A program made the position numbers and the translations under genes. From CAZOHG01 sp964579725 (GTDB lineage: Bacteria > Zhuqueibacterota > JdFR-76 > BMS3Abin05): a DNA stretch of 64,000 nucleotides. Every line of letters begins with the position of its first letter. Within the stretch, counting starts at the first letter, position 1. Under the pieces are notes generated by a model, which saw only the letters and a list, made by a program, of their open reading frames with translations, was not told where the DNA came from and made no database searches. Shown here piece by piece: positions 1 to 8,780 of this stretch. The stretch covers positions 1 to 64,000 of the forward strand of contig CAZOHG010000006.1 in NCBI GenBank assembly GCA_964579725.1, given 5' to 3'.

Positions 1-2
1 CA

Positions 3-680
3 GGCCTCCTGGAGGAAGCAAACGGTGGAACGCTTTTCCTGGACGAAATCAGTGAAATGTCTTTAAACCTTCAGGCCAAATTACTCTCCTTTCTGGAAAC
101 CCGCCGTTTCCGCCGATTGGGCAGCACGCGGGAAATTGAAGTTAAATTGCGACTCATTGCGGCAACCAACCAGAATCTCCGCCAATTGGTTCGTGAAAAA
201 AGGTTTCGAGAAGATTTGTTTTACCGCCTGAACGTGGTGTGGATTAATTTACCCCCTCTGCGCAATTTGGGCGAGGACATTTTTAAAATCGCCCAAAATT
301 TTATTGACCTGTTCAACATTGACTTTAACAAGCACATTCGCGGCCTGACCGACGATGCCCGACAGGCTTTGCTGAGCTACTCCTGGCCCGGAAACGTGCG
401 GGAATTGCGCAATGTGATTGAACGTGCCATGATTTTTGCGGAAGGCGATTTCCTCACCGCCGAGGACTTTCTGTTCCCTGAAAGGGAAAATCCCGCAGAC
501 TCTCCGGACAAGGACGTTTTTCACATTCCGCCTGAGGGACTTCCGTGGGAGGAAGCAGAGAAGAAATTGCTTTTGAAAGCGCTGGAAATGAGCCGCGGCA
601 ATCAGTCGCAAGCCGCCCGTTTGTTGCACTTGAGTCGGGACACACTCCGGTACCGCCTCAAAAAACACGGGCTTTTGTAG
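3..680 (+). CDS. Sigma-54-dependent transcriptional activator, C-terminal part (5' end outside window)
   Basis: The reading frame is open from the window edge, so the N-terminal sensor/receiver part, Walker A and the GAFTGA loop lie outside. What remains starts with the Walker B stretch GGTLFLDEI, then the AAA+ core with the FREDLFYRLNV box carrying the arginine-finger region, the WPGNVREL sensor II motif, and a C-terminal Fis-type helix-turn-helix (GNQSQAARLLHLSRDTLRYR). This order is that of NtrC/AtoC-type enhancer-binding proteins, which hydrolyse ATP to open sigma-54 RNA polymerase promoters. It is probably the response regulator of a two-component pair encoded to the left, but that cannot be seen. 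I found no clear -24/-12 sigma-54 promoter nearby. Family assignment is secure; target genes are unknown. Confidence 0.93.
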   Translation, partial: GLLEEANGGTLFLDEISEMSLNLQAKLLSFLETRRFRRLGSTREIEVKLRLIAATNQNLRQLVREKRFREDLFYRLNVVWINLPPLRNLGEDIFKIAQNFIDLFNIDFNKHIRGLTDDARQALLSYSWPGNVRELRNVIERAMIFAEGDFLTAEDFLFPERENPADSPDKDVFHIPPEGLPWEEAEKKLLLKALEMSRGNQSQAARLLHLSRDTLRYRLKKHGLL

Positions 681-849
681 CAAACCAAAAGACCTTAAGA
701 GCCGCGGGCGTCCGGGATTTTTTCAGCCGTATGGTCACAAATCTCAACACCTGCAAGGATACCGGAAAACGGACGCTATTTTGAATGGCTTTTGAAGAGG
801 AAATTTTAAGTGTGCCAACACCTACAGACGACCTAAAAAGGAGAGTAAA

Positions 850-3165
850 ATGACCGTAAGCGACGTATTTTCAAAAGCAGAAAAAATCGTTGTGCCAGAA
901 GGCGCAGCTCCTGTTTTCCAGACCATTGCGGAAGAAATTCAAATCACAATCCAAAAATCCCTTCCCATTGAAAATAGACCTCCGGAATCGGCACCGCGTG
1001 CCGGTGAAATTGTTCTGACGCTTTCTGCCTCTCAAACCAGGCCAAACGGTTCACTCTTTTTCCAAGCCGGTAGCGATTTTATTCTGCTCAAGGCCTCGTG
1101 GACTTCTCTTCTGTACGCCCTGTGGCGGAAAATTCGGGAAGAATTGTGGGCAGAAGAAACCGGCCCTTTCACCAAGGGGAAAAGCTGGTCTGTACCCTTC
1201 CGGTGGGTACGGGCTGAGTACGATCTGCTGATTACCCAAACCTCCCGCACCGTGGCCGGTGTGGATCGGGAGGCCTATTTTCGAGAAATGGCTCGCCTTG
1301 GGTACACCCACGCCGAAGTCAACGCTTTGGCCGGTCCTGTGCCTGCCGAAACCGGCGTGCCCGGCGAGAACTACCCCCGCTTTTACACCTATTGCGCCGG
1401 ATTAGACCAATTTGTAGAAAGCCGTTGGAGCAAAGGTACCTACGAACAAGATTACCTGGACGCCAACCTGAAAACCCTGAAAAAATACGCGGCACTTGCC
1501 GTAAAGTACGGACTACACCCGGGCATCCTGAGTTTTGAGCCGCGAACCGTTCCCGAAACCCTTTTGGAACGCTACCCCATGATTCGCGGTCCACGGGTGG
1601 ACCACCCTTTCCGTAGCTTCAAACCCCGGTACACCTTGAGCACCGCCCACCCGCTGGTGCGCGCACACTACGCAGAACTCATCCAAAATCTCATGAAAGC
1701 TGTCCCTGAACTTTCTTACATGACCATCTGGACAAACGACAGCGGTGCCGGGATGGAACACACCAATTCTCTGTACGTGGGACGAAACGGCGGTGCTTTT
1801 CTCATTCGGGAATGGCGTACGCACGAGGATATTGCCCGCGCCGCAGGAGAAAACGCCGTGCGTTACCTGAAAACGCTGCGGGATGCAGCAGCCAAAATAA
1901 ACCCCGAATTTCGCGTTATTCTGCGAATCGACCCGCTGAGTGCGGAAAAAGACACCATTGTGGAAAAACTGGAGCCGGGGCTTGAGCTGGAAAGCGCCAC
2001 ATTTTTAATGGAAAATTGGGAGCAGCCCTACCCGCACGTGTCCTACGAGGACGTAAAAGGAATCGGGGAAACCCCTTACTTGGTGGATTTCTGGCCGAAG
2101 GAAAAGGAAAAAATCGAGCAGTTCCGAAGCAAGGGAAGCGACGGGCAAATCGTAGTGGCGCTCGGGCACGCGAACACTTTTGAGCCGCTGCTCGGGATTC
2201 CCTTCCCCTGGCTCATGGCTCAAAAACTTCGGAATCTGGCCAAAGGCACGGTCCGCAAGCTGGCCTCGCGCGGCGGGATTGTGCCGACGTCTTTGGTCCC
2301 GTGGAACATTAACCAGGAACTTTTGCGGAAAATGCAATTGGGAGACGAACGGGACACCGATGAAATTGTAGCGGAAATTGCCCAAAAATGGGCGGGTCGT
2401 TGGAGCGGTGTTTTGACGGACACCTGGCGGGAAACCGATTCGGCCATTCGTTTTTTTCCCATTCCGGTCGCCCTTTACGCCGTGTGGGGTTTTCCGTGGT
2501 ACCGCTTTTTCGTCCGCCCTTTTGTGCCAAACATTGAGGCCATTCCCGAAAAAGAACGCGAATATTACGAGAAATTTTCATTGGTAACGGCACACAATCC
2601 CTCGCGGGTCGATTTTGCTCAGGACGTGCTTTTTAAGCTTTGCGACCAGCCCACCGCCGTCCGCGCTGTGGAACGAATGAAACGCAATCTCTTTCCCCCT
2701 CTCACTCAAGCCAAAAATCGGCTTCAACAGGCCCTGGAAGAAATGGCTTCGGACGATCCGGCTCGCCCGCTTTTTGTCGATCAGCGAGACCGGCTTCGGG
2801 CTTTGTTTATCTGGTTCCGAACCCACAAAAACATTGCCGCCTGGATCGCCGGGGTACACGGCTACCTTGAAACCGAAGATTCAGTCCAAAAAGCCCACTG
2901 GAAACAGGTGACCCGTGAAATGGTTTTGGATGAAATGGAAAATGCCCGTGACCTTCTGGACCTGTGGGAAAATTCCACCACGCGTTTCATGGCGATTTCG
3001 GGCGTTGGCGAAACCACCTTTATTTACGGGGACAATCTGGGCGACCTGATTCGCCGCAAATTGGACCTTATGGCCGGACACGAAGACGATGAACCGTACA
3101 TTGATCCCAATTTTATGTGGCGGATTCCCGGGGTGGATTTTAACGATTACAAGGCCTTTCTGTAA
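850..3165 (+). CDS. Cytoplasmic glycosidase-like protein, family unassigned (771 aa)
   Basis: A long protein without a signal peptide. The first ~110 residues look like the small alpha/beta domain that precedes the barrel in GH20- and GH67-type enzymes (hydrophobic strand GEIVLTL, then a segment ending in the helix LLYALWRKIREEL). From about residue 120 a (beta/alpha)8-type region follows, with a barrel-start helix (REAYFREMARLGY) and a loop IWTNDSGAGMEH that could carry acidic catalytic residues. The C-terminal 200 residues are mostly helical. I cannot assign a CAZy family: neither the GH20 HxGxDE motif nor a clear GH67 pattern is visible. The start has a good ribosome site (AAAGGAGAG at 837-845). 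A carbohydrate-active role is inference from fold resemblance and from the GH20-like neighbour at 6 kb; a non-hydrolytic role is possible. Confidence 0.5.
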   Translation: MTVSDVFSKAEKIVVPEGAAPVFQTIAEEIQITIQKSLPIENRPPESAPRAGEIVLTLSASQTRPNGSLFFQAGSDFILLKASWTSLLYALWRKIREELWAEETGPFTKGKSWSVPFRWVRAEYDLLITQTSRTVAGVDREAYFREMARLGYTHAEVNALAGPVPAETGVPGENYPRFYTYCAGLDQFVESRWSKGTYEQDYLDANLKTLKKYAALAVKYGLHPGILSFEPRTVPETLLERYPMIRGPRVDHPFRSFKPRYTLSTAHPLVRAHYAELIQNLMKAVPELSYMTIWTNDSGAGMEHTNSLYVGRNGGAFLIREWRTHEDIARAAGENAVRYLKTLRDAAAKINPEFRVILRIDPLSAEKDTIVEKLEPGLELESATFLMENWEQPYPHVSYEDVKGIGETPYLVDFWPKEKEKIEQFRSKGSDGQIVVALGHANTFEPLLGIPFPWLMAQKLRNLAKGTVRKLASRGGIVPTSLVPWNINQELLRKMQLGDERDTDEIVAEIAQKWAGRWSGVLTDTWRETDSAIRFFPIPVALYAVWGFPWYRFFVRPFVPNIEAIPEKEREYYEKFSLVTAHNPSRVDFAQDVLFKLCDQPTAVRAVERMKRNLFPPLTQAKNRLQQALEEMASDDPARPLFVDQRDRLRALFIWFRTHKNIAAWIAGVHGYLETEDSVQKAHWKQVTREMVLDEMENARDLLDLWENSTTRFMAISGVGETTFIYGDNLGDLIRRKLDLMAGHEDDEPYIDPNFMWRIPGVDFNDYKAFL

Positions 3166-3180
3166 ATCGAATAGCGATTG

Positions 3181-3208
3181 GGAGCCCACCCATTCACGGG
3201 TGGACTCC
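3181..3208 (+). terminator. Hairpin after the glycosidase-like gene
   Basis: Two 11-base arms (GGAGCCCACCC and GGGTGGACTCC) pair with one mismatch around a 6-base loop, 15 bases after the preceding stop codon. No T-run follows, so it is either a weak terminator or an mRNA 3'-end stabilising hairpin. The rest of the gap to 3409 shows nothing else. Confidence 0.35.
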
Positions 3209-3409
3209 AAGTCATTCGTGTTCAACGAATACTAAACGGAACGCAAAAAATCCGAAATCCCAAAATTTGGTTCTAAATTGGAGAAAGTTCGCAAGAAAAA
3301 GAAACTTTTTTGCAAATGGCACCCAAAAACCACATGTTTTCAGGCAGATTTGAATACAAGCCCGGCCGTTTATTGAGACGGGTGCTGAACCCAAAACCTT
3401 GAGGAGAAA

Positions 3410-4798
3410 ATGGCAGAAGCAAAATCGCTAACGGAACGTTTGGACGCCCTGTACGAATTTGACCGTGAACCGGTTACCCCCGATCGATTGGACGGGGCCG
3501 GAAATTTCATCGGTTTGTACGCTGGAGAACATGTGGCCGGAACGGAATTTATTATCGGGCCTCTGTTTGTGGCGCACGGCGTTTCGGCATCGGATTTGTT
3601 TTTGGGGCTGCTTGTCGGAAATTTTCTGGCCGTTTTGAGTTGGGGCTTTTTGACCGGACCTGTCGCCACGCGAACCCGATTGAATCTCTACTGGCACCTG
3701 CGGCGCATTGTGGGTCCTTACGTCACTTTTGTTTACAATATTATTAATGCCTTGATGTTTGCCTTTCTGGCCGGGGCAATGATCTCCGTGGCCGCCACGG
3801 CGGTGGGACTGCCGTTTCACATGTCCATGCCCGGCTTGAACGATATTTACCCCAACAGCGTGGGGTGGGTCTTGGTGGTGTTTCTGGTGGGAGCGGTGGT
3901 TACCGCGCTGGCCATTTTGGGGTTTGACCAGATTTCCCACTTCTCCAAAATAGCCTCTCCCTGGATGTTTTTAGTCTTCATTGCGGCGGCTGTGGCCGTT
4001 TTGCCCCGCTTGGGCGTCCACTCCCTCGCCGATTTTTGGCCCGTAGCCAAACAAAAAATCTGGACGGGGGTTCCTTTGGCCGGACAGAGCAAGTTTACCT
4101 TCTGGCACGTCCTGTTTTTTGCCTGGTTCTGCAATATGGCCATGCACATCGGCATGGCGGACATGACGATTCTGCGATACGCCAAGAAATGGCAGTACGG
4201 CTTTTTAAGTGCCTTTGGTATGTATCTGGGCCATTTTGTGGCGTGGATTGCCTCGGGGATTCTGTGCGCCGCCGCTCTGGGAAACGTCGCACCAGGCCCC
4301 ATTGCGTATTTGGGCGCCGGAGTCGCAGGGATTCTGGCCGTTGTCATCGCCGGCTGGACAACCTCGAATCCCACGCTCTACCGAGCTGGCCTCGCCCTGC
4401 AAACCATCACACCCAATTGGCGACGCTGGAAAATTACACTGGTGGCTGGAATTTTCACAACGGTGGCCGCTATGTTTCCGGCTTTAATCATGAAATTACT
4501 CGACTTTGTCGCTCTGTACGGCTTTATTCTCATGCCCATGGGGGCCGTTATTTTGGCTGATTTCTGGATTTTCCCGCGCCTCGGTCTGCAACAATATTTT
4601 GCCGAAACCCAACACCTGCTCTTAAGCTGGCCCGCTCTCGTCGCCTGGGGTGTCACGCTCATTTTCGGCTATTTTGTACACTTGGAAATCTTTTTCATCG
4701 GCCTACCCGGATTTTTCATTGCCGTTTTGACCTACATTGCTTTAGGCTGGCTGCAGCAGAAACATTTTGCTCCCCAAGTAGAGGAGGCACAGAGATGA
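3410..4798 (+). CDS. NCS1-family (cytosine/purine/hydantoin permease type) membrane transporter
   Basis: A 462-residue integral membrane protein with about twelve hydrophobic segments. The opening ~60 residues (LYEFDREPVTP, then GNFIGLYAGEHVAGTEF) and the membrane pair NFLAVLSWGFLTGPVATR fit the nucleobase:cation symporter-1 family, which takes up nucleobases, allantoin, thiamine precursors or related rings with a sodium ion or proton. The first third contains the glycine-rich helix typical of the LeuT fold. The start follows GAGGAGA with normal spacing. The stop overlaps the start of a small membrane protein (ATGA), suggesting translational coupling. Substrate is not predictable; no nucleobase catabolic gene is adjacent, although a uracil phosphoribosyltransferase lies at 36 kb. 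Confidence 0.82.
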   Translation: MAEAKSLTERLDALYEFDREPVTPDRLDGAGNFIGLYAGEHVAGTEFIIGPLFVAHGVSASDLFLGLLVGNFLAVLSWGFLTGPVATRTRLNLYWHLRRIVGPYVTFVYNIINALMFAFLAGAMISVAATAVGLPFHMSMPGLNDIYPNSVGWVLVVFLVGAVVTALAILGFDQISHFSKIASPWMFLVFIAAAVAVLPRLGVHSLADFWPVAKQKIWTGVPLAGQSKFTFWHVLFFAWFCNMAMHIGMADMTILRYAKKWQYGFLSAFGMYLGHFVAWIASGILCAAALGNVAPGPIAYLGAGVAGILAVVIAGWTTSNPTLYRAGLALQTITPNWRRWKITLVAGIFTTVAAMFPALIMKLLDFVALYGFILMPMGAVILADFWIFPRLGLQQYFAETQHLLLSWPALVAWGVTLIFGYFVHLEIFFIGLPGFFIAVLTYIALGWLQQKHFAPQVEEAQR

Positions 4799-4968
4799 AA
4801 ATTGGCGTCAAAATTCTTTCGTACATTGGATTGGCTCTGACGGTTCTGCCCGCTTTTTTTGTTTTCTCCGGTCAAATTACCTGGGAAACCCATGCCCAAC
4901 TCATGCTGGCCGGAACCCTTCTTTGGTTCGCCACGGCTCCTTTCTGGATCAAAAAAAGGAATTTGTAG
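4795..4968 (+). CDS. Small two-helix membrane protein coupled to the NCS1 transporter (57 aa)
   Basis: The start codon overlaps the transporter stop (ATGA), preceded by GAGGAGG-like sequence inside the transporter end. The 57-residue product has two hydrophobic helices (about residues 7-24 and 37-51), a short polar turn, and a basic C-terminus ending KKRNL. I recognise no family. The four-base overlap and the membrane topology suggest an accessory subunit or stability factor for the transporter, comparable in arrangement to small subunits seen with some SSS and NCS transporters. That role is inference. Confidence 0.65.
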   Translation: MKIGVKILSYIGLALTVLPAFFVFSGQITWETHAQLMLAGTLLWFATAPFWIKKRNL

Positions 4969-5192
4969 AAACTTTTCTCTTTAAAATTGGACCGCTTTTC
5001 CTTATATTATGAAAACTTTTTTAGGTGAGCCACTTCGCGCTAAAAGTGCTATTCAAAAACTTATTGGCGTGAACGGGTTGCGGAAAAAGTCAGGAAAATT
5101 TTTCGAGGGACAAGAATCCATTGCCAAAATGACCGGATTTTAGTCCAGCAAGGCGAAAAAAAGATGACATCCGTAAAAAATAGGGATTTTTC

Positions 5193-5750
5193 ATGCGTGT
5201 GGTAACAACCCCGTTGCCGGGTGTTCTTGTGGTCGAACCCACTGTTTTTGAGGACGAGCGAGGCTTTTTCTTCGAAAGCTACCACTACAAACGGTACGCC
5301 GAACACGGCATTGACGCAACCTTTGTCCAGGACAACCATTCCCGTTCCGTACACGGCACGCTTCGCGGATTGCACTATCAGGTAAATCCGGGACAGGGGA
5401 AATTGGTCCGTGTGGTGGTGGGAGAAGTGTTTGACGTGGCCGTGGACATTCGCTTCGGCTCCCCCACTTTCGGAAAGTGGTTCGGCACCTACCTGTCTGC
5501 AAAAAATAAAAAGCAGATGTACATTCCGGTTGGCTTTGCACACGGATTTTGCGTCACCAGCGACGTGGCCGAATTTGAGTACAAATGCACCGATTATTAT
5601 TCGCCAAAGGACGAGCGCGGCATTTTGTGGAACGACCCCGCTCTGGCCATCGAGTGGCCGATTCAAAATCCTATTCTTTCCGAAAAAGACAAAAAAAATC
5701 CTTTGTTTCAGAACATTCGTCGGGAATTTTTCTATTCCAAAAGGGTGTGA
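5193..5750 (+). CDS. rfbC: dTDP-4-dehydrorhamnose 3,5-epimerase (RmlC)
   Basis: A 185-residue cupin of the usual RmlC length. Visible signatures are the N-terminal ERGFFFESY, the active-site stretch TLRGLHYQ (His61, the catalytic base in the family), the strand GEVFDVAVDIR, IPVGFAHGF and the region TDYYSPKDERGI that carries the conserved tyrosine. The enzyme epimerises dTDP-4-keto-6-deoxyglucose at C3 and C5 in dTDP-L-rhamnose synthesis. The partners rfbA, rfbB and rfbD are not in this window, so it stands alone here. The ribosome site is weak (AGGGA about 7 bases upstream). The 224 bp before it and 245 bp after it show no other gene. Confidence 0.93.
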   Translation: MRVVTTPLPGVLVVEPTVFEDERGFFFESYHYKRYAEHGIDATFVQDNHSRSVHGTLRGLHYQVNPGQGKLVRVVVGEVFDVAVDIRFGSPTFGKWFGTYLSAKNKKQMYIPVGFAHGFCVTSDVAEFEYKCTDYYSPKDERGILWNDPALAIEWPIQNPILSEKDKKNPLFQNIRREFFYSKRV

Positions 5751-5995
5751 ATTTGAGCTGACAAATTGTCGCAATTTCTTAATAAATACCAAGCAATCGT
5801 TTGTACTTCGTTTTCAAAATTGGGGAGTCTTTTTCACCCCCAAAAACCCAAAAGCCGAAAGGTCGTTCAAAAAGGGTTCTGTAAAAATCGTTTCGCAGGG
5901 AAAAACATCTCCTGAAATTTGCCGGTTGAAAGGGGAGCTTTGAGATTTCAATTCTTTGAAATCGACTCAAAATCCGTACATCCTCGGAGGTTGCC

Positions 5996-8686
5996 ATGAA
6001 TAAGAAATTGCTATTCGTTGTCTTGATTTTTCTTACCCTCGCCGGACTCAATGCCTGGGGGCAAGATACCTACAAAAACGGAATTCCGGTTTACACCCAC
6101 ACCCCGCCCGGCGATTTTTTTCGGGAATGGCTGGTGTGCGGCCCGTTCCCCAATCCCCTTCCACCGGGCGTGACAGAATATCGGCACGATTCCACATCGT
6201 TAGGATTTTACAGGGATTACCTAAAAGCCTTTGGTGGGGAAACCGGCATTAAACCGTACGCGGGCATGAAAATTCCTCGTCCCGACGGACGCATTGTTGT
6301 GTGGCGGAGAATTCGTTCTTACTTTCCGCAAATCGTTTTGGACCCCGTCATGAATCCGCCGGATAGCTCCGTGGCGTACGCAACTGCCATTGTCCGCGTG
6401 GACAGCGCCCGGGACGTCATGATGAAAGTGTCGTCCAACGACGGCATTCGTGTGTGGCTCAACGGGAAAATGATTCTTGACCACAACACCTCCGGCACCG
6501 ACACCCCCGACCGCGATTTTGTTCCCGTTCATTTGAATTCCGGCGACAATCTTTTTCTACTCAAAATTTCCGAGGGGTTTGGCCGCTGGGGATTCTTTTT
6601 TCGATTGGCCGATATTGAAGTAGCCCAGCAAGAAATTGCCCAACAGATTCCGTACCTTATTCGCCCCACGATTCAAAAAATCCCCGAGGGGTGGTCCATT
6701 TTCGCCGGTCAAAAATACCGAACGGAATTGCTTCCGGAGGAAAAATCCTGCACCCTCACAGTGCTGGCGCCGGACGGGCACACCCCGGAAATTACTTTCA
6801 AAACCTTGTTGGGGTCTTCGGTTTTTTTGTCCAAAGACGACCCGCGCCTGTCACCGGGGGAACATTTGGTCAATTGCCGTATTTTTTTGGAGAATGGACA
6901 CGTTGCGTCTGAAAACGGCTGGCTGTACAATCGGGAACCGGAAACCATTCAAGCCATCTGGAAAGAATTTCAGTCGGTTTCTGACCCGGATTCAACCACA
7001 TTTGAGGGGTGGGCACATCATCTCATTCGGGATTGTTTTCGATCTCAAATCGGGGATGAACTTAAAAACGGCAATGTTCCGGCTTTCCGGCTCTTTCGGC
7101 TGGCCGACGTGGTTCATCGCTACCAGGACTGGGAACAGCGGCTGGCAGGCGATTCCTGTCCCTACGACCACATTTTTCCCAAACCCAAAAAAATCGCTCT
7201 TCAAAAAGACAGGCCTTTTCATCTGTCCAAATCTCTTTTTGTAATCGACGAAACCGGCGGCGCTTGTCAGGCGGATGTTCAACGTCTGGCGGAAAGCCTG
7301 ACACCGAAATGGTCGGCTGCACTCACCGCTGTTTCGAAAGGCCACCCAACCCCGGCTCTCATTTTGGGTACGCGTGCACAAATCCCAAAAATCCGACGCC
7401 TTGCGGCTGATTTTTCGGTCTCTTTCATGAACAAGGAAGCGTATTTTTTGAAGATTTCGTCGGATCGAATTGTACTAATCGGTGCAACGGTGGCGGGTCT
7501 TCACAACGGGCTCATTACGCTAAAGCAAATTTTTGATCGCTGGGACATCCTTCCGGCGGTGGAAATTCAAGATTGGCCGTCCTACCCGGTGCGAACCGCC
7601 TTCATTTACACCCCCGGCAAATTGGACGAAAAAGCCAAATCCCGGTTACTTCAGTTCGTTGATTTGAAATACAACCAGCTCATTTTGCCCACGCTGGGCT
7701 ATTTTCAGCTACAAAACCCTCAGGAACGCGCCAGAGTTCAGGCCTATTTTAATTTTCTCCGTCGCTTTCATGTAGAACCCGTGCCTTACATTGCTCTACC
7801 CGGTTCGGAGGATTGGAATGAGGCGGTGTTCCTGCGGGATGAACCCTTGATTTTCAAAGCGGACACCGCCCGGTTGTCGGTGAAACATCTGTTGAATTTA
7901 CCGGATTCCCACCCGCTTTTGGCCTCGGCTCGAGCGCAAGACAAAAATCGCACCCTTTTTCGCGAGGGACGCGATTACAAAATTGTCTCATTGGATCCTC
8001 CGATTTTTCGTCGATTGCCCGGCTCCAAAATTGCCAATGGCGACTCGGTCTTTTTTACGGGTGACATTTACGACCCACGGGAAGCTCGTTTCCACAAACC
8101 GTGCCCCTCCGAACCGCGGGTGTACGCTGCTCAGGCGGATGCCATTCAAGCGACGGTTAAGTTGCTGCACCCCAAAACTATTCATATTGGGCATGACGAA
8201 GTAGGTCTGGTCAATGCAGACAGCCGCTGCCAAAAACGCGGGCTGCCCGGTTACGAATTGTTCGCCGAGCAATTGAACAAAGCCTTTCAAAATGTCAAGG
8301 ACGCCGACCCCAACATTGACGTAGAGCTTTGGTCGGATTCGATCAATCCCTACCACAATGCCGCCCAAATTCATCTGGAAAAGACAGCCGATCTGCTCAC
8401 GCGGCGGTTTATTGTGGCGCACTGGTTTTACGACGTCAATTCCCCCAAAGAGGTGGATCTCATGGAAAAGGGTCTCGATTTTTTCCTTCGGCACGGATTT
8501 CGAGTGGTAGTGTGCCCCTGGGAACATTTGACCAATCACCAATTTTGGGAGAAACTCCTTCAAACCTACTCACTGCACAATCCCAATGTATTGGGAATCA
8601 TGCACACGGAGTGGTCCGGAAAAGATTGGGGCAAAGCCCCTACGGCCATGATCGGCTGGTGCGGTAAAACATGGTTGACAGAATAA
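5996..8686 (+). CDS. Secreted GH20-type beta-N-acetylhexosaminidase-like protein (896 aa)
   Basis: A signal peptide covers about residues 1-22 (MNKKLLFVVLIF... ending ...NAWG). An N-terminal beta-rich region of roughly 380 residues includes a segment with NDGIRVWLNGKMILDHN, which resembles the PA14/galactose-binding fold. From ~residue 395 comes a GH20b-type small domain (ILGTRAQ, then GLHNGLITLKQIFD), then the barrel. The catalytic pair sits in HIGHDE with Asp734 and Glu735, matching the GH20 HxGxDE motif in which the Asp orients the substrate acetamido group and the Glu is the acid. It would release terminal N-acetylhexosamines from glycans outside the cytoplasm. The ribosome site CGGAGG precedes the ATG. 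The long N-terminal part is not typical, and activity is inferred from the motif only. Confidence 0.75.
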   Translation: MNKKLLFVVLIFLTLAGLNAWGQDTYKNGIPVYTHTPPGDFFREWLVCGPFPNPLPPGVTEYRHDSTSLGFYRDYLKAFGGETGIKPYAGMKIPRPDGRIVVWRRIRSYFPQIVLDPVMNPPDSSVAYATAIVRVDSARDVMMKVSSNDGIRVWLNGKMILDHNTSGTDTPDRDFVPVHLNSGDNLFLLKISEGFGRWGFFFRLADIEVAQQEIAQQIPYLIRPTIQKIPEGWSIFAGQKYRTELLPEEKSCTLTVLAPDGHTPEITFKTLLGSSVFLSKDDPRLSPGEHLVNCRIFLENGHVASENGWLYNREPETIQAIWKEFQSVSDPDSTTFEGWAHHLIRDCFRSQIGDELKNGNVPAFRLFRLADVVHRYQDWEQRLAGDSCPYDHIFPKPKKIALQKDRPFHLSKSLFVIDETGGACQADVQRLAESLTPKWSAALTAVSKGHPTPALILGTRAQIPKIRRLAADFSVSFMNKEAYFLKISSDRIVLIGATVAGLHNGLITLKQIFDRWDILPAVEIQDWPSYPVRTAFIYTPGKLDEKAKSRLLQFVDLKYNQLILPTLGYFQLQNPQERARVQAYFNFLRRFHVEPVPYIALPGSEDWNEAVFLRDEPLIFKADTARLSVKHLLNLPDSHPLLASARAQDKNRTLFREGRDYKIVSLDPPIFRRLPGSKIANGDSVFFTGDIYDPREARFHKPCPSEPRVYAAQADAIQATVKLLHPKTIHIGHDEVGLVNADSRCQKRGLPGYELFAEQLNKAFQNVKDADPNIDVELWSDSINPYHNAAQIHLEKTADLLTRRFIVAHWFYDVNSPKEVDLMEKGLDFFLRHGFRVVVCPWEHLTNHQFWEKLLQTYSLHNPNVLGIMHTEWSGKDWGKAPTAMIGWCGKTWLTE

Positions 8687-8780
8687 ATGAATCCGAAAGA
8701 AAAAACAAAGAGGATTTTCAATTTTCTCCATTTAAGGAAAAGAATCCGAAGAACTTTCACTTAACTACAGGACGCGTTTC

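Noticed and set aside
681..849. Sigma-54 promoter in front of the gene after the NtrC-type activator
   Set aside because: No TGGCAC-N5-TTGC pattern on the plus strand; only a normal ribosome site.
5061..5792. Minus-strand frame of 243 codons over rfbC
   Set aside because: Exact shadow of the clearly coding rfbC on the plus strand.
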